Below, piece after piece: positions 18,439-27,357 of a stretch of 64,000 nt of DNA. Position 1 is the stretch's first letter, and the number at the start of each line of letters is the position of its first letter. The stretch lies in contig NZ_CP124836.1 of the NCBI RefSeq assembly GCF_029964055.1, positions 3,720,001 to 3,784,000 on the forward strand, given 5' to 3'. The notes under the pieces were generated by a model, which saw only the letters and a program-made list of their open reading frames with translations, made no database searches and was not told the DNA's origin. Position numbers and translations under genes: made by a program. Source of the stretch: Arthrobacter sp. EM1. Lineage in GTDB: Bacteria; Actinomycetota; Actinomycetes; Actinomycetales; Micrococcaceae.

Positions 18439-20574
18439 ATGGCTTCTACCGATCCGGCAACGCAGGGCGAGCAGCCCGAAACACCTTTCCATAACCTTGA
18501 CCACTACCTCGCCATCCCCAGGGTCAGCGGCCTGGTGCTGAGCCCGGACGGCGGACGGCTGGTGACCACGGTGGCCACGCTGAATGCCAAGGGCACCGAA
18601 TACGGCACCGCCTTGTGGGAGCTGGATCCGGCCGGGCAGAAGCAGGCCCGTCGGATCACCCGCAGCGCCAAGGGCGAAACCGGGGCCGTGTTCGCCGGCG
18701 GGGACCTGTACTTCAGTTCCGCGCGTCCAGACCCGGAATCCCCGGAGGCGGACCCGGTAAATGCGCTCTGGATGCTACCCGCGGGCGGTGGCGAAGCCCG
18801 CGTTGCGCACACCCGGGCCGGTGGTATTGGTACCCTCCTGGCGGCGCAGGGGACCGGTGCGCTCATCCTCAACGCCGCCGTGCTGCCCGGTGCCACGGAC
18901 GAAGGAGGCGATGCCGAACTCCGCACGGCACGTAAGGACAAAAAGGTAGCGGCCATCCTGCACAGCGGATACCCCGTCCGTTACTGGGACGCCGACCTGG
19001 GGCCCGCCGAGCCGAGGCTCTTTGCCGTCGAGCCCCTCGAACCGGGCGAGGAGCAGGAACAGGCCAAGCCGTCAACTGTTGACGCCGCGGCGCCGCTTAA
19101 GCTCCGCAACTTGACGCCCGACGCCGGTGCCGCCCTGCGGGACGCGGATACCGTCATCAGCCCCGACGGCACAACGATTTACAGCAGCTTCACCAAGGTG
19201 CTGGCCCGCGCGGACTCCCGGTCAGTTCTCATCGCGGTCGACGTCGCCACCGGCACCCGTAAGGTTCTGCTGGACACCGAGGGAATGAGTTACTTCCCCG
19301 GGCCGGTCAGTCCCGACAACCTGACGCTTGTGGTGCGCAGCGAGAGTGACACCACGCCGGAAGCGGCGCCGCAGCTGAAACTGCACCTGCTCGACGTCGG
19401 CGGCGGATCGGCCCGGGATGCAGGCCATGCCGAGCCGGTGCCGCTCGCGCACGGCTGGGACCGCTGGCCGGTCTCCGCCGCCTGGCTGCCGGACGGATCT
19501 GCCCTGCTCGTCACCGCCGATGAGGACGGCGCCTCGCCGGTTTTCCGCATCGGCATCACCGGGGACGGGGGAGCCGGCCGGGTCACCCGGCTGACGGCCG
19601 ACTCCGCGGCGTATACCGATGTTGTGGTTCATCCGGACGGCCGCAGCGCCTATGCACTCCGCAGCTCCTACGAGTACCCTCCGGAAGCGGTTCAAATCGA
19701 CCTTGCCAACGGAGCCGTCAGCCGGCTCCCCGCCCCCGCGGAACGCCCGCGTCGCCATGGCTCGCTGGAACGTGTGGAGACGACGGGGGCAGACGGAACC
19801 CGGGTGCCGGCGTACCTGGCGCTCCCGGAAGACGCCGGCGCCGGAAGCCCGGCACCGCTGCTGTTGTGGATACATGGCGGCCCGCTCGGTTCATGGAATG
19901 CCTGGACCTGGCGCTGGAACCCCTGGCTGCTCGTTGCCCGGGGTTACGCCGTGCTGCTCCCGGACCCGGCCCTCTCGACCGGTTACGGCCAGCACCACAT
20001 CCAGCGCGGCTGGGGTGAATGGGGCAAAGCCCCGTACACCGACCTGATGGCCATCACTGACGCCGTTGTGCAGCGGCCGGACATCGACGAGACCCGCACG
20101 GCTGCCATGGGCGGTTCGTTCGGTGGCTACATGGCGAACTGGGTGGCCGGCCACACCAGCCGGTTCAAGGCGATCGTCACGCACGCAAGCCTCTGGGCGC
20201 TGGACCAGTTCGGCCCCACCACGGACTCCGCGCCCTACTGGCTCAAGGAAATGACAGCCGAAATGGCCCTGGCCAATTCCCCGCACCTGCATGTGGAGGA
20301 CATCAGCACACCGATGCTGGTCATCCACGGCGATAAGGACTACCGGGTCCCCGTCGGCGAAGGACTGCGCCTCTGGTACGAGCTGCTCGCCAAGTCCCAA
20401 CTCGCAGCCGACGGGAACGGCGCGACTGACCACCGTTTCCTTTACTTCCCGGACGAGAACCACTGGATCCTGCAGCCGCAGCACACCAAGGTCTGGTACG
20501 GCGTCGTCGAACACTTCCTGGCCAGGCACCTGCTGGAGCAGGACGTGCCGGTCCCGGCCGAGCTTGGCCTCTAG
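18439..20574 (+). CDS. S9 family prolyl oligopeptidase-type serine peptidase
   Basis: A 711-residue cytosolic peptidase: an N-terminal beta-propeller region (about residues 1-440) shields a C-terminal alpha/beta hydrolase domain. The catalytic triad is visible as Ser560 (GGSFGGYM), an Asp at 632 or 634 (HGDKDYRVP) and His675 (ENHWIL). This matches acylaminoacyl-peptidase or dipeptidyl-peptidase relatives. No signal peptide is seen. ATG 18439 is listed; GTG 18424 is an alternative, and neither has a clear ribosome site. Confidence 0.9.
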   Translation: MASTDPATQGEQPETPFHNLDHYLAIPRVSGLVLSPDGGRLVTTVATLNAKGTEYGTALWELDPAGQKQARRITRSAKGETGAVFAGGDLYFSSARPDPESPEADPVNALWMLPAGGGEARVAHTRAGGIGTLLAAQGTGALILNAAVLPGATDEGGDAELRTARKDKKVAAILHSGYPVRYWDADLGPAEPRLFAVEPLEPGEEQEQAKPSTVDAAAPLKLRNLTPDAGAALRDADTVISPDGTTIYSSFTKVLARADSRSVLIAVDVATGTRKVLLDTEGMSYFPGPVSPDNLTLVVRSESDTTPEAAPQLKLHLLDVGGGSARDAGHAEPVPLAHGWDRWPVSAAWLPDGSALLVTADEDGASPVFRIGITGDGGAGRVTRLTADSAAYTDVVVHPDGRSAYALRSSYEYPPEAVQIDLANGAVSRLPAPAERPRRHGSLERVETTGADGTRVPAYLALPEDAGAGSPAPLLLWIHGGPLGSWNAWTWRWNPWLLVARGYAVLLPDPALSTGYGQHHIQRGWGEWGKAPYTDLMAITDAVVQRPDIDETRTAAMGGSFGGYMANWVAGHTSRFKAIVTHASLWALDQFGPTTDSAPYWLKEMTAEMALANSPHLHVEDISTPMLVIHGDKDYRVPVGEGLRLWYELLAKSQLAADGNGATDHRFLYFPDENHWILQPQHTKVWYGVVEHFLARHLLEQDVPVPAELGL

Positions 20575-20579
20575 CTCCA

Positions 20580-20612
20580 GCCGTGCGGCGTCCGGCCCGG
20601 AGGCCGCACGGC
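20580..20612 (+). terminator. hairpin after the S9 peptidase
   Basis: GCCGTGCGGC (20580-20589) pairs perfectly with GCCGCACGGC (20603-20612) across 13 nt, starting 5 bp after the stop. There is no clear T-run. Confidence 0.55.
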
Positions 20613-20647
20613 GGCGCGGCACAAAACGCGCGCCGTAGGATTGGGCT

Positions 20648-21157
20648 GTGACTGAACCTATCCTCATCCGCCTTGCCCGTACCAGCGATGTCGGGGCGAT
20701 CAAGACCCTTGTGGCGCCGCTGGCCGAACAGCGGATTCTGATGGCCAAGGAAACCGTGGCCTACTACGAGAGCCTCCAGGAGTTCCGGATCGCCGAGTCG
20801 CCCGACGGCGAAGTGATCGGCTGCGGGGCGCTGCACGTGATGTGGGAAGACCTCGCCGAAGTGCGCACGCTCGCGGCGTCGGATGCCTGGCGCGGTACCG
20901 GCGTGGGCCATCTCCTGGTTGAGCGGCTGCTGGCGGATGCCCGTGCATTGGGAATCTCCCGCGTCTTTTGCCTCACCTTCGAGGTTGACTTCTTCAAAAG
21001 ACACGGCTTCGAAGTGATGGCGGACCAGTCCGCGGTGGACCCCGTGGTCTATTCCGAGTTGCTGCGCTCCCACGATGAGGGTGTCGCCGAGTTCCTCGAC
21101 CTTGCCAGGGTGAAGCCCAATACACTCGGAAACACCCGGATGATCAAAGCGCTCTAA
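20648..21157 (+). CDS. amino-acid N-acetyltransferase (short NAGS-like GNAT)
   Basis: A 169-residue GNAT protein resembling the stand-alone acetyltransferase that replaces ArgA as N-acetylglutamate synthase in mycobacteria. The acetyl-CoA loop appears as WRGTGVGHLLVE (about residues 78-89), and FFKRHGFE is typical of NAGS acetyltransferase domains. It would make the first intermediate of arginine synthesis in the cytosol. GTG start. Other arginine genes are not nearby. Confidence 0.82.
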   Translation: MTEPILIRLARTSDVGAIKTLVAPLAEQRILMAKETVAYYESLQEFRIAESPDGEVIGCGALHVMWEDLAEVRTLAASDAWRGTGVGHLLVERLLADARALGISRVFCLTFEVDFFKRHGFEVMADQSAVDPVVYSELLRSHDEGVAEFLDLARVKPNTLGNTRMIKAL

Positions 21158-21282
21158 GCCCGGGCCGGCGCCGGAAAACGACACGGTGCGGATCGGGGAC
21201 GGCGTCTTCCCATCAATAAATCTGATGGATAAACTGATCCCGGTCCAGGGGGTGGGCCATCTCTCTTTTCGGAGGCAAGAAA

Positions 21283-21543
21283 TTGCACGAGCGCGCTATC
21301 TTTCCTGATTTTTCCGCATTCCAAATGACGATGTCAGGCGGCATAACAGCCCGGCACACCGCAGCACCGCCCGCCGGCGAAGATCCCGGCCAGGACCCTG
21401 CGGCGGATCACGGCCAGGGACTTGTTTCGGGGCCGGAACCGCGCGACGGGGACGCCCTGCGGCGGCTGAATGCCCCGCCCTTCTCCTGGCTGGGCAGCGA
21501 CGCCTGGCCGACCGTTTCGCTGCGGGCCGACGAACCCTGCTGA
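21283..21543 (+). CDS. possible small protein of 86 residues, unknown
   Basis: The TTG at 21283 is preceded at 7 nt by GGAGG (21271-21275), an excellent ribosome site inside an otherwise empty gap of about 530 bp. The product is Pro/Gly/Asp-rich and ends with the aromatic segment PFSWLGSDAWPTVSLRADEP. No family is recognised. The ribosome site is the main support; the reading frame could be fortuitous. The remainder of the gap (21158-21282 and 21544-21686) holds small inverted repeats only, such as CTACCG/CGGTAG at about 21618-21641. Confidence 0.35.
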   Translation: MHERAIFPDFSAFQMTMSGGITARHTAAPPAGEDPGQDPAADHGQGLVSGPEPRDGDALRRLNAPPFSWLGSDAWPTVSLRADEPC

Positions 21544-21686
21544 TGGCGCCGCGGACCGCGCGGAGAGCCGCCGGCCGGGGCGCCAGCGCTTCGCGTCCGG
21601 CGCGGCACTTTGGGCCCCTACCGCTGGCAAGTGCCCGGTAGTAGGGTCTAAGCAAGCAGCCAGGACACCATCCAGGGAGCACAGCC

Positions 21687-22688
21687 ATGAAGAAACTCAT
21701 CAATGATCCCCGGGCCGTGGTTGACGAGTCAGTGGAGGGTTTTGGGCTTGCCCACGCCGACCTCGTGACCGTCTTCGCGGACCCGAAGTACATCGTGCGC
21801 AAGGACGCTCCGGTGGCAGGGAAGGTCGGGCTGGTCTCCGGCGGAGGCAGCGGGCACGAGCCCCTGCACGGCGGCTACGTCGGCATGGGAATGCTCGACG
21901 CCGCGGTGCCGGGTCCCGTGTTCACCTCGCCCACACCCGACCAGATCCTCCCGGCGACCCTGGCCGTCAACTCAGGCGCCGGCGTTGTGCACATCGTGAA
22001 GAACTACACCGGGGACGTCCTCAACTTTGAGACCGCTGCCGAGCTGGCCCAGGCGGAAGGCGTGGAAATCCGCACCGTGCTGGTCAACGACGACGTGGCG
22101 GTGGAGGATTCGCTCTACACCGCCGGACGCCGCGGTGTAGCCGGAACCGTCCTGGTGGAGAAGATCGCCGGTGCCGCGGCGGAGCGGGGGGACAACCTCG
22201 ATGCCGTGGCAGCCATCGGCGACAGGGTCAACCACAACGTACGCAGTATGGGTGTTGCCTTGACCGCCTGCACAGTCCCGCACGCGGGGGCGCCCAGCTT
22301 CGTGCTGGCGGAAAACGAAATCGAAATCGGCATCGGTATCCACGGCGAGCCCGGCCGGCACCGGATTCCGATGGAGAACGCCGACGGCATCACCGACCGC
22401 CTGCTGGAACCTGTGGTCAGCGACCTCGGGCTGGCGTCCGGGGACAAGGTACTGTTGTTCGTCAACGGCATGGGCGGTACCCCATTGAGTGAGCTGTACA
22501 TCGTCTACCGCCGAGCCGCGCAGCAGTTGGCCGCACAGGGGATCACGGTGGAACGCTCGCTGGTCGGCAATTACATCACTGCCCTCGAAATGCAGGGGTG
22601 CTCCCTTACCGTCCTGCGCCTGGACGCTGAATTGACGGCACTCTGGGACGCCCCCGTCCACACTCCCGCCCTCCGCTGGGGTGCCTGA
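21687..22688 (+). CDS. dhaK: dihydroxyacetone kinase subunit DhaK
   Basis: Substrate-binding subunit of the PTS-dependent dihydroxyacetone kinase, which phosphorylates dihydroxyacetone with PEP-derived phosphate. The 333-residue protein shows the N-terminal glycine-rich [19 protein letters not shown] and the GIGIHGEPG segment whose His219 corresponds to the residue that binds substrate covalently. GGGAG precedes the ATG. First gene of dhaK-dhaL-dhaM. Confidence 0.95.
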   Translation: MKKLINDPRAVVDESVEGFGLAHADLVTVFADPKYIVRKDAPVAGKVGLVSGGGSGHEPLHGGYVGMGMLDAAVPGPVFTSPTPDQILPATLAVNSGAGVVHIVKNYTGDVLNFETAAELAQAEGVEIRTVLVNDDVAVEDSLYTAGRRGVAGTVLVEKIAGAAAERGDNLDAVAAIGDRVNHNVRSMGVALTACTVPHAGAPSFVLAENEIEIGIGIHGEPGRHRIPMENADGITDRLLEPVVSDLGLASGDKVLLFVNGMGGTPLSELYIVYRRAAQQLAAQGITVERSLVGNYITALEMQGCSLTVLRLDAELTALWDAPVHTPALRWGA

Positions 22689-22690
22689 CC

Positions 22691-23317
22691 GTGGGGCTTG
22701 ACGTCAACTGGGCGCTGCGGTGGCTGACCCTCACGGCCGCGGCCATGGCGGAGCACCGGGAGGAACTCATTGAACTGGACAGGCCGATCGGCGATTCGGA
22801 CCACGGCGAGAACATGGACCGTGGCTTCAAAGCGGTGATGGCCAAGATTGCCGAAGCGCCGCCGGAAACGGCGGGAGCGGCACTGAAACTGACAGCGATG
22901 ACCCTGATGTCCAAGGTTGGCGGAGCTGCCGGCCCGCTCTACGGCACCGCGTTCCTGCGTGCCGGCACGGCGCTGGGTGAGGCGGCCGAGATTGACTCGG
23001 ACACACTCGCCGCTGCGTTCCGGGCGGCAAGGGACGGGATTGTGGCCCGCGGAAAGGCCGATTCAGGGGACAAAACGATGGTTGATGCCTGGACTCCCGC
23101 CGTTGACGCGGCCGCTTCCGCGGCCGGAGACAGCGACGTCCTCAAGGTCCTGCTGGCCGCTGCGGAGGCTGCCGAAGCGGGGGCCGTCGCTACCGACCCG
23201 ATGCTCGCGCGCAAGGGCCGCGCCAGCTATCTGGGGGAGCGCAGCATCGGTCATCGGGATCCGGGCGCCGTCTCGACCGCCCTGATCCTGCGCGCGGCCG
23301 CCGGGGCTGCCGAATGA
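22691..23317 (+). CDS. dhaL: dihydroxyacetone kinase subunit DhaL
   Basis: ADP-binding subunit that passes phosphate from DhaM to dihydroxyacetone held in DhaK. The 208-residue protein carries the Mg-ADP aspartates in IGDSDHGENM (D35, D37) and the later SGDKTMVDAW. GTG start 2 nt after dhaK; its end overlaps dhaM by 4 bp (ATGA). Confidence 0.95.
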   Translation: MGLDVNWALRWLTLTAAAMAEHREELIELDRPIGDSDHGENMDRGFKAVMAKIAEAPPETAGAALKLTAMTLMSKVGGAAGPLYGTAFLRAGTALGEAAEIDSDTLAAAFRAARDGIVARGKADSGDKTMVDAWTPAVDAAASAAGDSDVLKVLLAAAEAAEAGAVATDPMLARKGRASYLGERSIGHRDPGAVSTALILRAAAGAAE

Positions 23318-23988
23318 CGGTCAACCTTGTCGTTGTCTCGCACAGCGAAAAGATTGCCGACGGCGCCGCCGAGCTAGCCGCCCAGATGGCGCCAGATGTG
23401 ATGATCCTCGCCGCAGGCGGTACCGGCGACGGCAGGATCGGCACCAGCCTCGAGCTGGTCATGGCGGCGCTGGAGCAGGCCGGGGACGCCAGCACCGACG
23501 GCATTGTGGTCCTGACCGATCTTGGCTCGGCGGTGATGACAGCCGAATCCGCGGTGGAGTTCCTGGCGGATCCCGGCTTGGTATTGCTGGCCGATGCGCC
23601 CCTGGTTGAAGGACTTGTCGCGGCCGCCGTGGCGGCCCAGTCAGGCGCGGATCTGGCGGCCGTGAGGGACGCCGCGGAGGCCGTGTACCGGCCGCCGGCC
23701 GCGGGGCAACACCCGCACGGCCACCGGCCGCCGGAGGCGAGCGGTGATTTCGAACTTGTTAACCAGGCCGGTATGCATGCCCGTCCGGCCGCGAAGATTG
23801 CCGGCGGCCTGTCCGGCATGGACGCCGAGGTGACCATCAGCGGCGCCGATGGCGCGTCGATGACGGAGCTGATGATGCTCGGGGCGGTGAAAGGTACGGT
23901 GCTGCACGTGGAGGCCAGCGGCCCGGATGCCACCCAAGCCGTGGACTACCTGCGCGGACTTATCACTGCTGGCTTCGGCGAACCGTAG
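23314..23988 (+). CDS. dhaM: PTS-dependent dihydroxyacetone kinase phosphotransferase subunit DhaM
   Basis: Phosphocarrier subunit. Residues 1-125 form an EIIA-mannose-like domain with the phosphorylated His9 in SHSEKIADG; a Pro/His linker follows; residues from about 145 form an HPr-like domain with His155 in GMHARPAAKI. The Enzyme I-like third domain of the E. coli protein is absent, so phosphate must come from general PTS Enzyme I (inference). This shows the complete PEP-dependent DhaKLM type rather than the ATP-dependent single-chain enzyme. Confidence 0.93.
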   Translation: MTVNLVVVSHSEKIADGAAELAAQMAPDVMILAAGGTGDGRIGTSLELVMAALEQAGDASTDGIVVLTDLGSAVMTAESAVEFLADPGLVLLADAPLVEGLVAAAVAAQSGADLAAVRDAAEAVYRPPAAGQHPHGHRPPEASGDFELVNQAGMHARPAAKIAGGLSGMDAEVTISGADGASMTELMMLGAVKGTVLHVEASGPDATQAVDYLRGLITAGFGEP

Positions 23989-24011
23989 ACCGGTCGCGGG
24001 CCGGGCGGAAG

Positions 24012-25025
24012 TCAGGCCGGCAACCGGATCCCGGCCGGGTGCAGTTCCGCCAGGCCATCGCTGAGCAGCCCGGACAGCGCGCGTTCGAGTTGCTCCGGAG
24101 CGCAATTGAGCCGGTGCAGGGCGGCCAGCGGGATGTCGATTCCGGCCGGTTCGAAGCCAAGGTCGACGGCGGCTTGCGCAAAAAGCTCCGGGTCGACCGG
24201 CGACTCTGCGACCCGGAGCACCGCCATTACGGCACCCCTGACCTGGCGGTCAGTTCCGTGCCATGACTGGCCCTTCGGTGTGTACGTCGGCGGCGGCTCC
24301 CCGGCTGCGAGCCAGGCGCATGAGCCGCTGACCGGACATTGCCCGCACTTCGGCGACCGCGCAGTGCACACCAGGGCGCCGAGTTCCATCACCGCGGCGT
24401 TCCAGCGGACGGAGGACGCGGCGTCGTCCGGCAGCGCCTGCGCGGCAAGCCGGGTCTCTGCGGCGGTGAGCGATGGCGACGGCAGCGCGGCACCGGAAAA
24501 CAGGCGTGCGTGCACGCGCCGGATGTTGGTGTCCACCACTGTTTCGCGGCTGCCAAAGGCGAACGCCGCGACCGCCGCTGCCGTGTAGCTTCCCACGCCG
24601 GGAAGTTCCAGCAGCTCCGGGTACGTGCCGGGAACCTTTCCGCCGTGATCGGTGCCGATGGCTACTGCGGCCGCATGCAGGCGCAGCGCCCGCCGCGGAT
24701 ACCCCAGCCGGCCCCAGGCCCGGACCGCTTCGCCGGCCGGCTCGCCGGCCAGATCGGCCGGCTGCGGCCAGCGCCGCAGCCATTCCTCCCAGACGGGCAG
24801 CACACGCACCACCGGGGTCTGCTGCAGCATGATCTCGCTGACAAGTACGCCCCAGGCCGTGCATTCAGCTGCCCGCCACGGAAGGTCCCTTGCGTTCGCG
24901 CGGAACCAGGTGTCGAAGACGTTGTGCAGGGCCGCCGGCGAAACGGCCGCAGGAAGGCCAGGCGGGTCCGCGGCAGCAGGGGCGGTGGGGGAATCGGTGA
25001 GGGCTTTGATGGATTCAAGCGTAAT
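24012..25025 (-). CDS. mutY: A/G-specific adenine DNA glycosylase MutY, non-standard start codon
   Basis: Base-excision enzyme removing adenine opposite 8-oxoguanine. HhH motif LPGVGSYTAAA, the catalytic Asp in VVDTN and the [4Fe-4S] cluster cysteines in the C-x6-C-x2-C-x5-C pattern (CTARSPKCGQCPVSGSC) are intact. The first in-frame ATG/GTG/TTG is ATG 24830, but homology clearly continues upstream (ARDLPWR, then GVLVSEI) and includes the catalytic Glu two codons before that ATG. Between 24831 and the upstream stop (TAG at about 25083-25085) no ATG, GTG or TTG occurs in frame. The listed end uses ATT at 25025; ATC 25010 or CTG 24929 are other options. A sequencing error or lost start is also possible. 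Confidence 0.82.
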   Translation of the reverse strand: MTLESIKALTDSPTAPAAADPPGLPAAVSPAALHNVFDTWFRANARDLPWRAAECTAWGVLVSEIMLQQTPVVRVLPVWEEWLRRWPQPADLAGEPAGEAVRAWGRLGYPRRALRLHAAAVAIGTDHGGKVPGTYPELLELPGVGSYTAAAVAAFAFGSRETVVDTNIRRVHARLFSGAALPSPSLTAAETRLAAQALPDDAASSVRWNAAVMELGALVCTARSPKCGQCPVSGSCAWLAAGEPPPTYTPKGQSWHGTDRQVRGAVMAVLRVAESPVDPELFAQAAVDLGFEPAGIDIPLAALHRLNCAPEQLERALSGLLSDGLAELHPAGIRLPA

Positions 25026-25095
25026 AGATAAGGGCCACAGTCCGCCCGCGGCGTGGGAGGGCCCGATACCCGGCGCGGGTCTCTAGCCTAGAAGG

Positions 25096-25827
25096 ATGGG
25101 CAGGCAAGACAATCCAGGAACTCACGGCTCCCGTCAGGGCGCTTCCGGCAGCGGAGCGGGCTCGGGCCGGAACCGGGCGGGCGCATCGACGCGCAATACC
25201 GTCCGCCGGCCTGCCCGGAAACCAGGCAGCGCGGTGTACCGCCGTCGCAGGCTGTTCGTTGGCGCCGCACTCCTGCTCGTGATTGCGCTCGGCCTCGGCG
25301 GATTTGCCGCCGCCGCCAGCCTGCTCAACGCCGGGGCGCCCTCCTCGGACGGAGCAGCTGCTGCTTCCGCGCCGGTAGCGACGCCGGCCGGCACTCCGCA
25401 GGCCACGGCGTCTCCTTCGGCCACTCCGACGGGCAACGGCTGCGAGCAGAACCTCGTGACTGTCGCGGCGTCCACGGACAAGCCAGCCTACGCGGCAGGC
25501 GAAAATCCGTTGCTCACGCTCAAGGTGACGAACGGCAACCGGGTGCCTTGTGAGATCAATATCGGCACGTCCCAGATGGAGTTCCTCGTCACGAGCGGCT
25601 CGGACCGGATCTTTTCATCCACCGACTGCCAGTCGGACGCGACCGAACTCGTGAAGACCATCGCGCCGGGTCAGAGTGAAACGGCCAATTTCCCCTGGCA
25701 GCGCAACCGCACGGTTCAGGGCTGCGCGCCGATCGAGGCCAAACCGGGCGCCGGCGGCGCCTATTACGTCTTCACCGCCCAGCTGGCGGGAAAGACCAGC
25801 CCCAAAGCCGTGTTCCAGCTGAATTAG
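25096..25827 (+). CDS. membrane-anchored extracellular protein, unknown function
   Basis: A 243-residue protein: basic cytoplasmic tail (1-50), one membrane helix (about 52-74), an Ala/Ser/Thr/Pro-rich linker, then an extracellular beta-rich domain from about residue 115 with four cysteines that could form disulfides. The domain resembles small immunoglobulin-like surface domains (VTVAASTDKPAYAAGENPLL). The ATG directly abuts GAAGG, which is too close for a normal ribosome site, so translation may be leaderless or start slightly later. Confidence 0.75.
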   Translation: MGRQDNPGTHGSRQGASGSGAGSGRNRAGASTRNTVRRPARKPGSAVYRRRRLFVGAALLLVIALGLGGFAAAASLLNAGAPSSDGAAAASAPVATPAGTPQATASPSATPTGNGCEQNLVTVAASTDKPAYAAGENPLLTLKVTNGNRVPCEINIGTSQMEFLVTSGSDRIFSSTDCQSDATELVKTIAPGQSETANFPWQRNRTVQGCAPIEAKPGAGGAYYVFTAQLAGKTSPKAVFQLN

Positions 25828-25840
25828 ACCCCGGCGGACC

Positions 25841-26917
25841 TCACAGGAACCTGTCCAGGAGACTTGCCTCGGCCATCCGGCTGAGTCCCTCGCGGACCGT
25901 CCGGGCACGCTGGTCGCCGATGCCATCGACGGTCATCAGGTCATCAATCGTGGCCGCCATCAGGAACTGCAGGCCGCCGAAGTGGTCCACCAGGCGGTCG
26001 GCGACGGCCTTCGGCACGGCCTTCAACCCGGAAAGCAGCCGGTAGCCGCGCGGCTGGACCACGGCGTCGAGGTTGGCCTCGCCGCCCGCGAAGCCAACGA
26101 TCCCGGCAATTTTTCCCAAGTCGATCAGCTCGGTGGGGCCAAGGTTCACCAGCGCCTTCACCGCCTGGTCGATGTCCTCTGCAGAAGTGTCCGGGCCTGA
26201 GTAATCCCGGATGATCACATCACTGCCCGGGCCGCGTCCCACCGTCAGCTCGTCCAGCTGGAGCGAGAGCAGCCGCCCGTCCTCGCCGAGCTCCAGCACG
26301 TACTGCGAAATCTCCTCGGAAATCCGGCGCACCATCTCCTGGCGCTGCAGCGTCACCGCCACATCGCGGACGGTCACCATTGCCTCGATTTCCAGGGCGG
26401 AGAGCGAACTGGTCACCTGGTCCAGTCGCGAGCGGTAGCGCTCCAAGGTAGCCAGGGCCTGGTTGGCGCGGGCCAGGACCTTCTCCGAACCTTCCAGCAC
26501 GTGCCGCAGCCCGTTGACATACAGCGCGATGATTTGCATGGACTGGCTCACCGAGATCACCGGCACGCCGGTCTGGATCGCGACGCGCTCAGCGGTCCGG
26601 TGCCGGGTCCCGGACTCCTGGGTTTCGATGCTGGAATCCGGGACCAGCTGCACGGCCGCGCGCAGAATGTTGCTGGCGTCCTTGTCGCAGATGATGGCAC
26701 CGTCCATCTTCGCCAGTTCGCGCAGCCGGGTGGGGGAAAAATCGATGCCGATGTCGAATCCGCCCGAACAGATTGACTCGATGGTCCTGTCGATGCCCAG
26801 CACGATCAGGGCCCCGGTCCGGCCGCGAAGGATGCGTTCCAGTCCGTCGCGAAGTGCGGTGCCCGGTGCCACTCGGCCCAGCGTAGCCTTGAGCGAATCT
26901 TCCGGGCTCCGAGCCAT
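25841..26917 (-). CDS. disA: DNA integrity scanning protein DisA (diadenylate cyclase)
   Basis: Makes the second messenger c-di-AMP from two ATP and scans DNA for recombination intermediates. The 358-residue protein has the DAC motifs DGA (72-74) and RHR (105-107), a helical spine, and a C-terminal HhH DNA-binding domain (TVDGIGDQRARTVREGLSR). The frame stays open to 27250, but ATG 26917 with AAGGG 8 nt upstream is the start. Its usual neighbour radA lies about 10 kb away here. Confidence 0.95.
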   Translation of the reverse strand: MARSPEDSLKATLGRVAPGTALRDGLERILRGRTGALIVLGIDRTIESICSGGFDIGIDFSPTRLRELAKMDGAIICDKDASNILRAAVQLVPDSSIETQESGTRHRTAERVAIQTGVPVISVSQSMQIIALYVNGLRHVLEGSEKVLARANQALATLERYRSRLDQVTSSLSALEIEAMVTVRDVAVTLQRQEMVRRISEEISQYVLELGEDGRLLSLQLDELTVGRGPGSDVIIRDYSGPDTSAEDIDQAVKALVNLGPTELIDLGKIAGIVGFAGGEANLDAVVQPRGYRLLSGLKAVPKAVADRLVDHFGGLQFLMAATIDDLMTVDGIGDQRARTVREGLSRMAEASLLDRFL

Positions 26918-27357
26918 AGATTTTCCCTTCAAAGGTGCAGGTCTCAGCCCGCAAGTGCGCCGGTTTCCAGTGTTGGCCGGCAGGATCAAAAGTACTCGGT
27001 TTCCCGCTCCCACCATAGTAGAGGCAAAGGGAGCCAAGTTCCGCACGGACAAGCCCCAAAGTGGTCCATTGCGACGCGCGTGGGACCGCCCGAAGAACGC
27101 CCCCCCCGGGCCATATCCCGGACCGGCATATTTGGCCCACGGTTCGACCGTTTCGACCCGGGGCTGCACCCGCTTCGCGGCGGCAGCCCCGGCTGCGATA
27201 AACTTGGACCCTTGGGTGAACCGTCGGGCGGCCCGCCGCCCCCGGCACACATCGCACCACGCCGAAATCCCAACAGAATCACCCGCGATCCCACCGGCCC
27301 AGCCGGGCCCGGCAGGCCCGGGGGCGCCACCACCAACGCCGCAGCGAAAGTAGCATC
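26918..27357. other. 440-bp divergent gap between disA and prfC
   Basis: Leaders and promoters of two divergent genes. The clearest structure is a hairpin at 27160-27190: GGGGCTGC pairs with GCAGCCCC, with an inner CCGC/GCGG pair capped by TTC. It lies about 170 bp before prfC and could be part of its leader. A possible -10 (TAAACT, 27199-27204) has no matching -35. No convincing gene is present; open frames here have atypical Pro/Arg-rich composition. Confidence 0.5.

Noticed and set aside
26918..27250. N-terminal extension of disA
   Set aside because: The frame is open, but ATG 26917 has a good ribosome site and gives the canonical DisA length; the extension is low-complexity.
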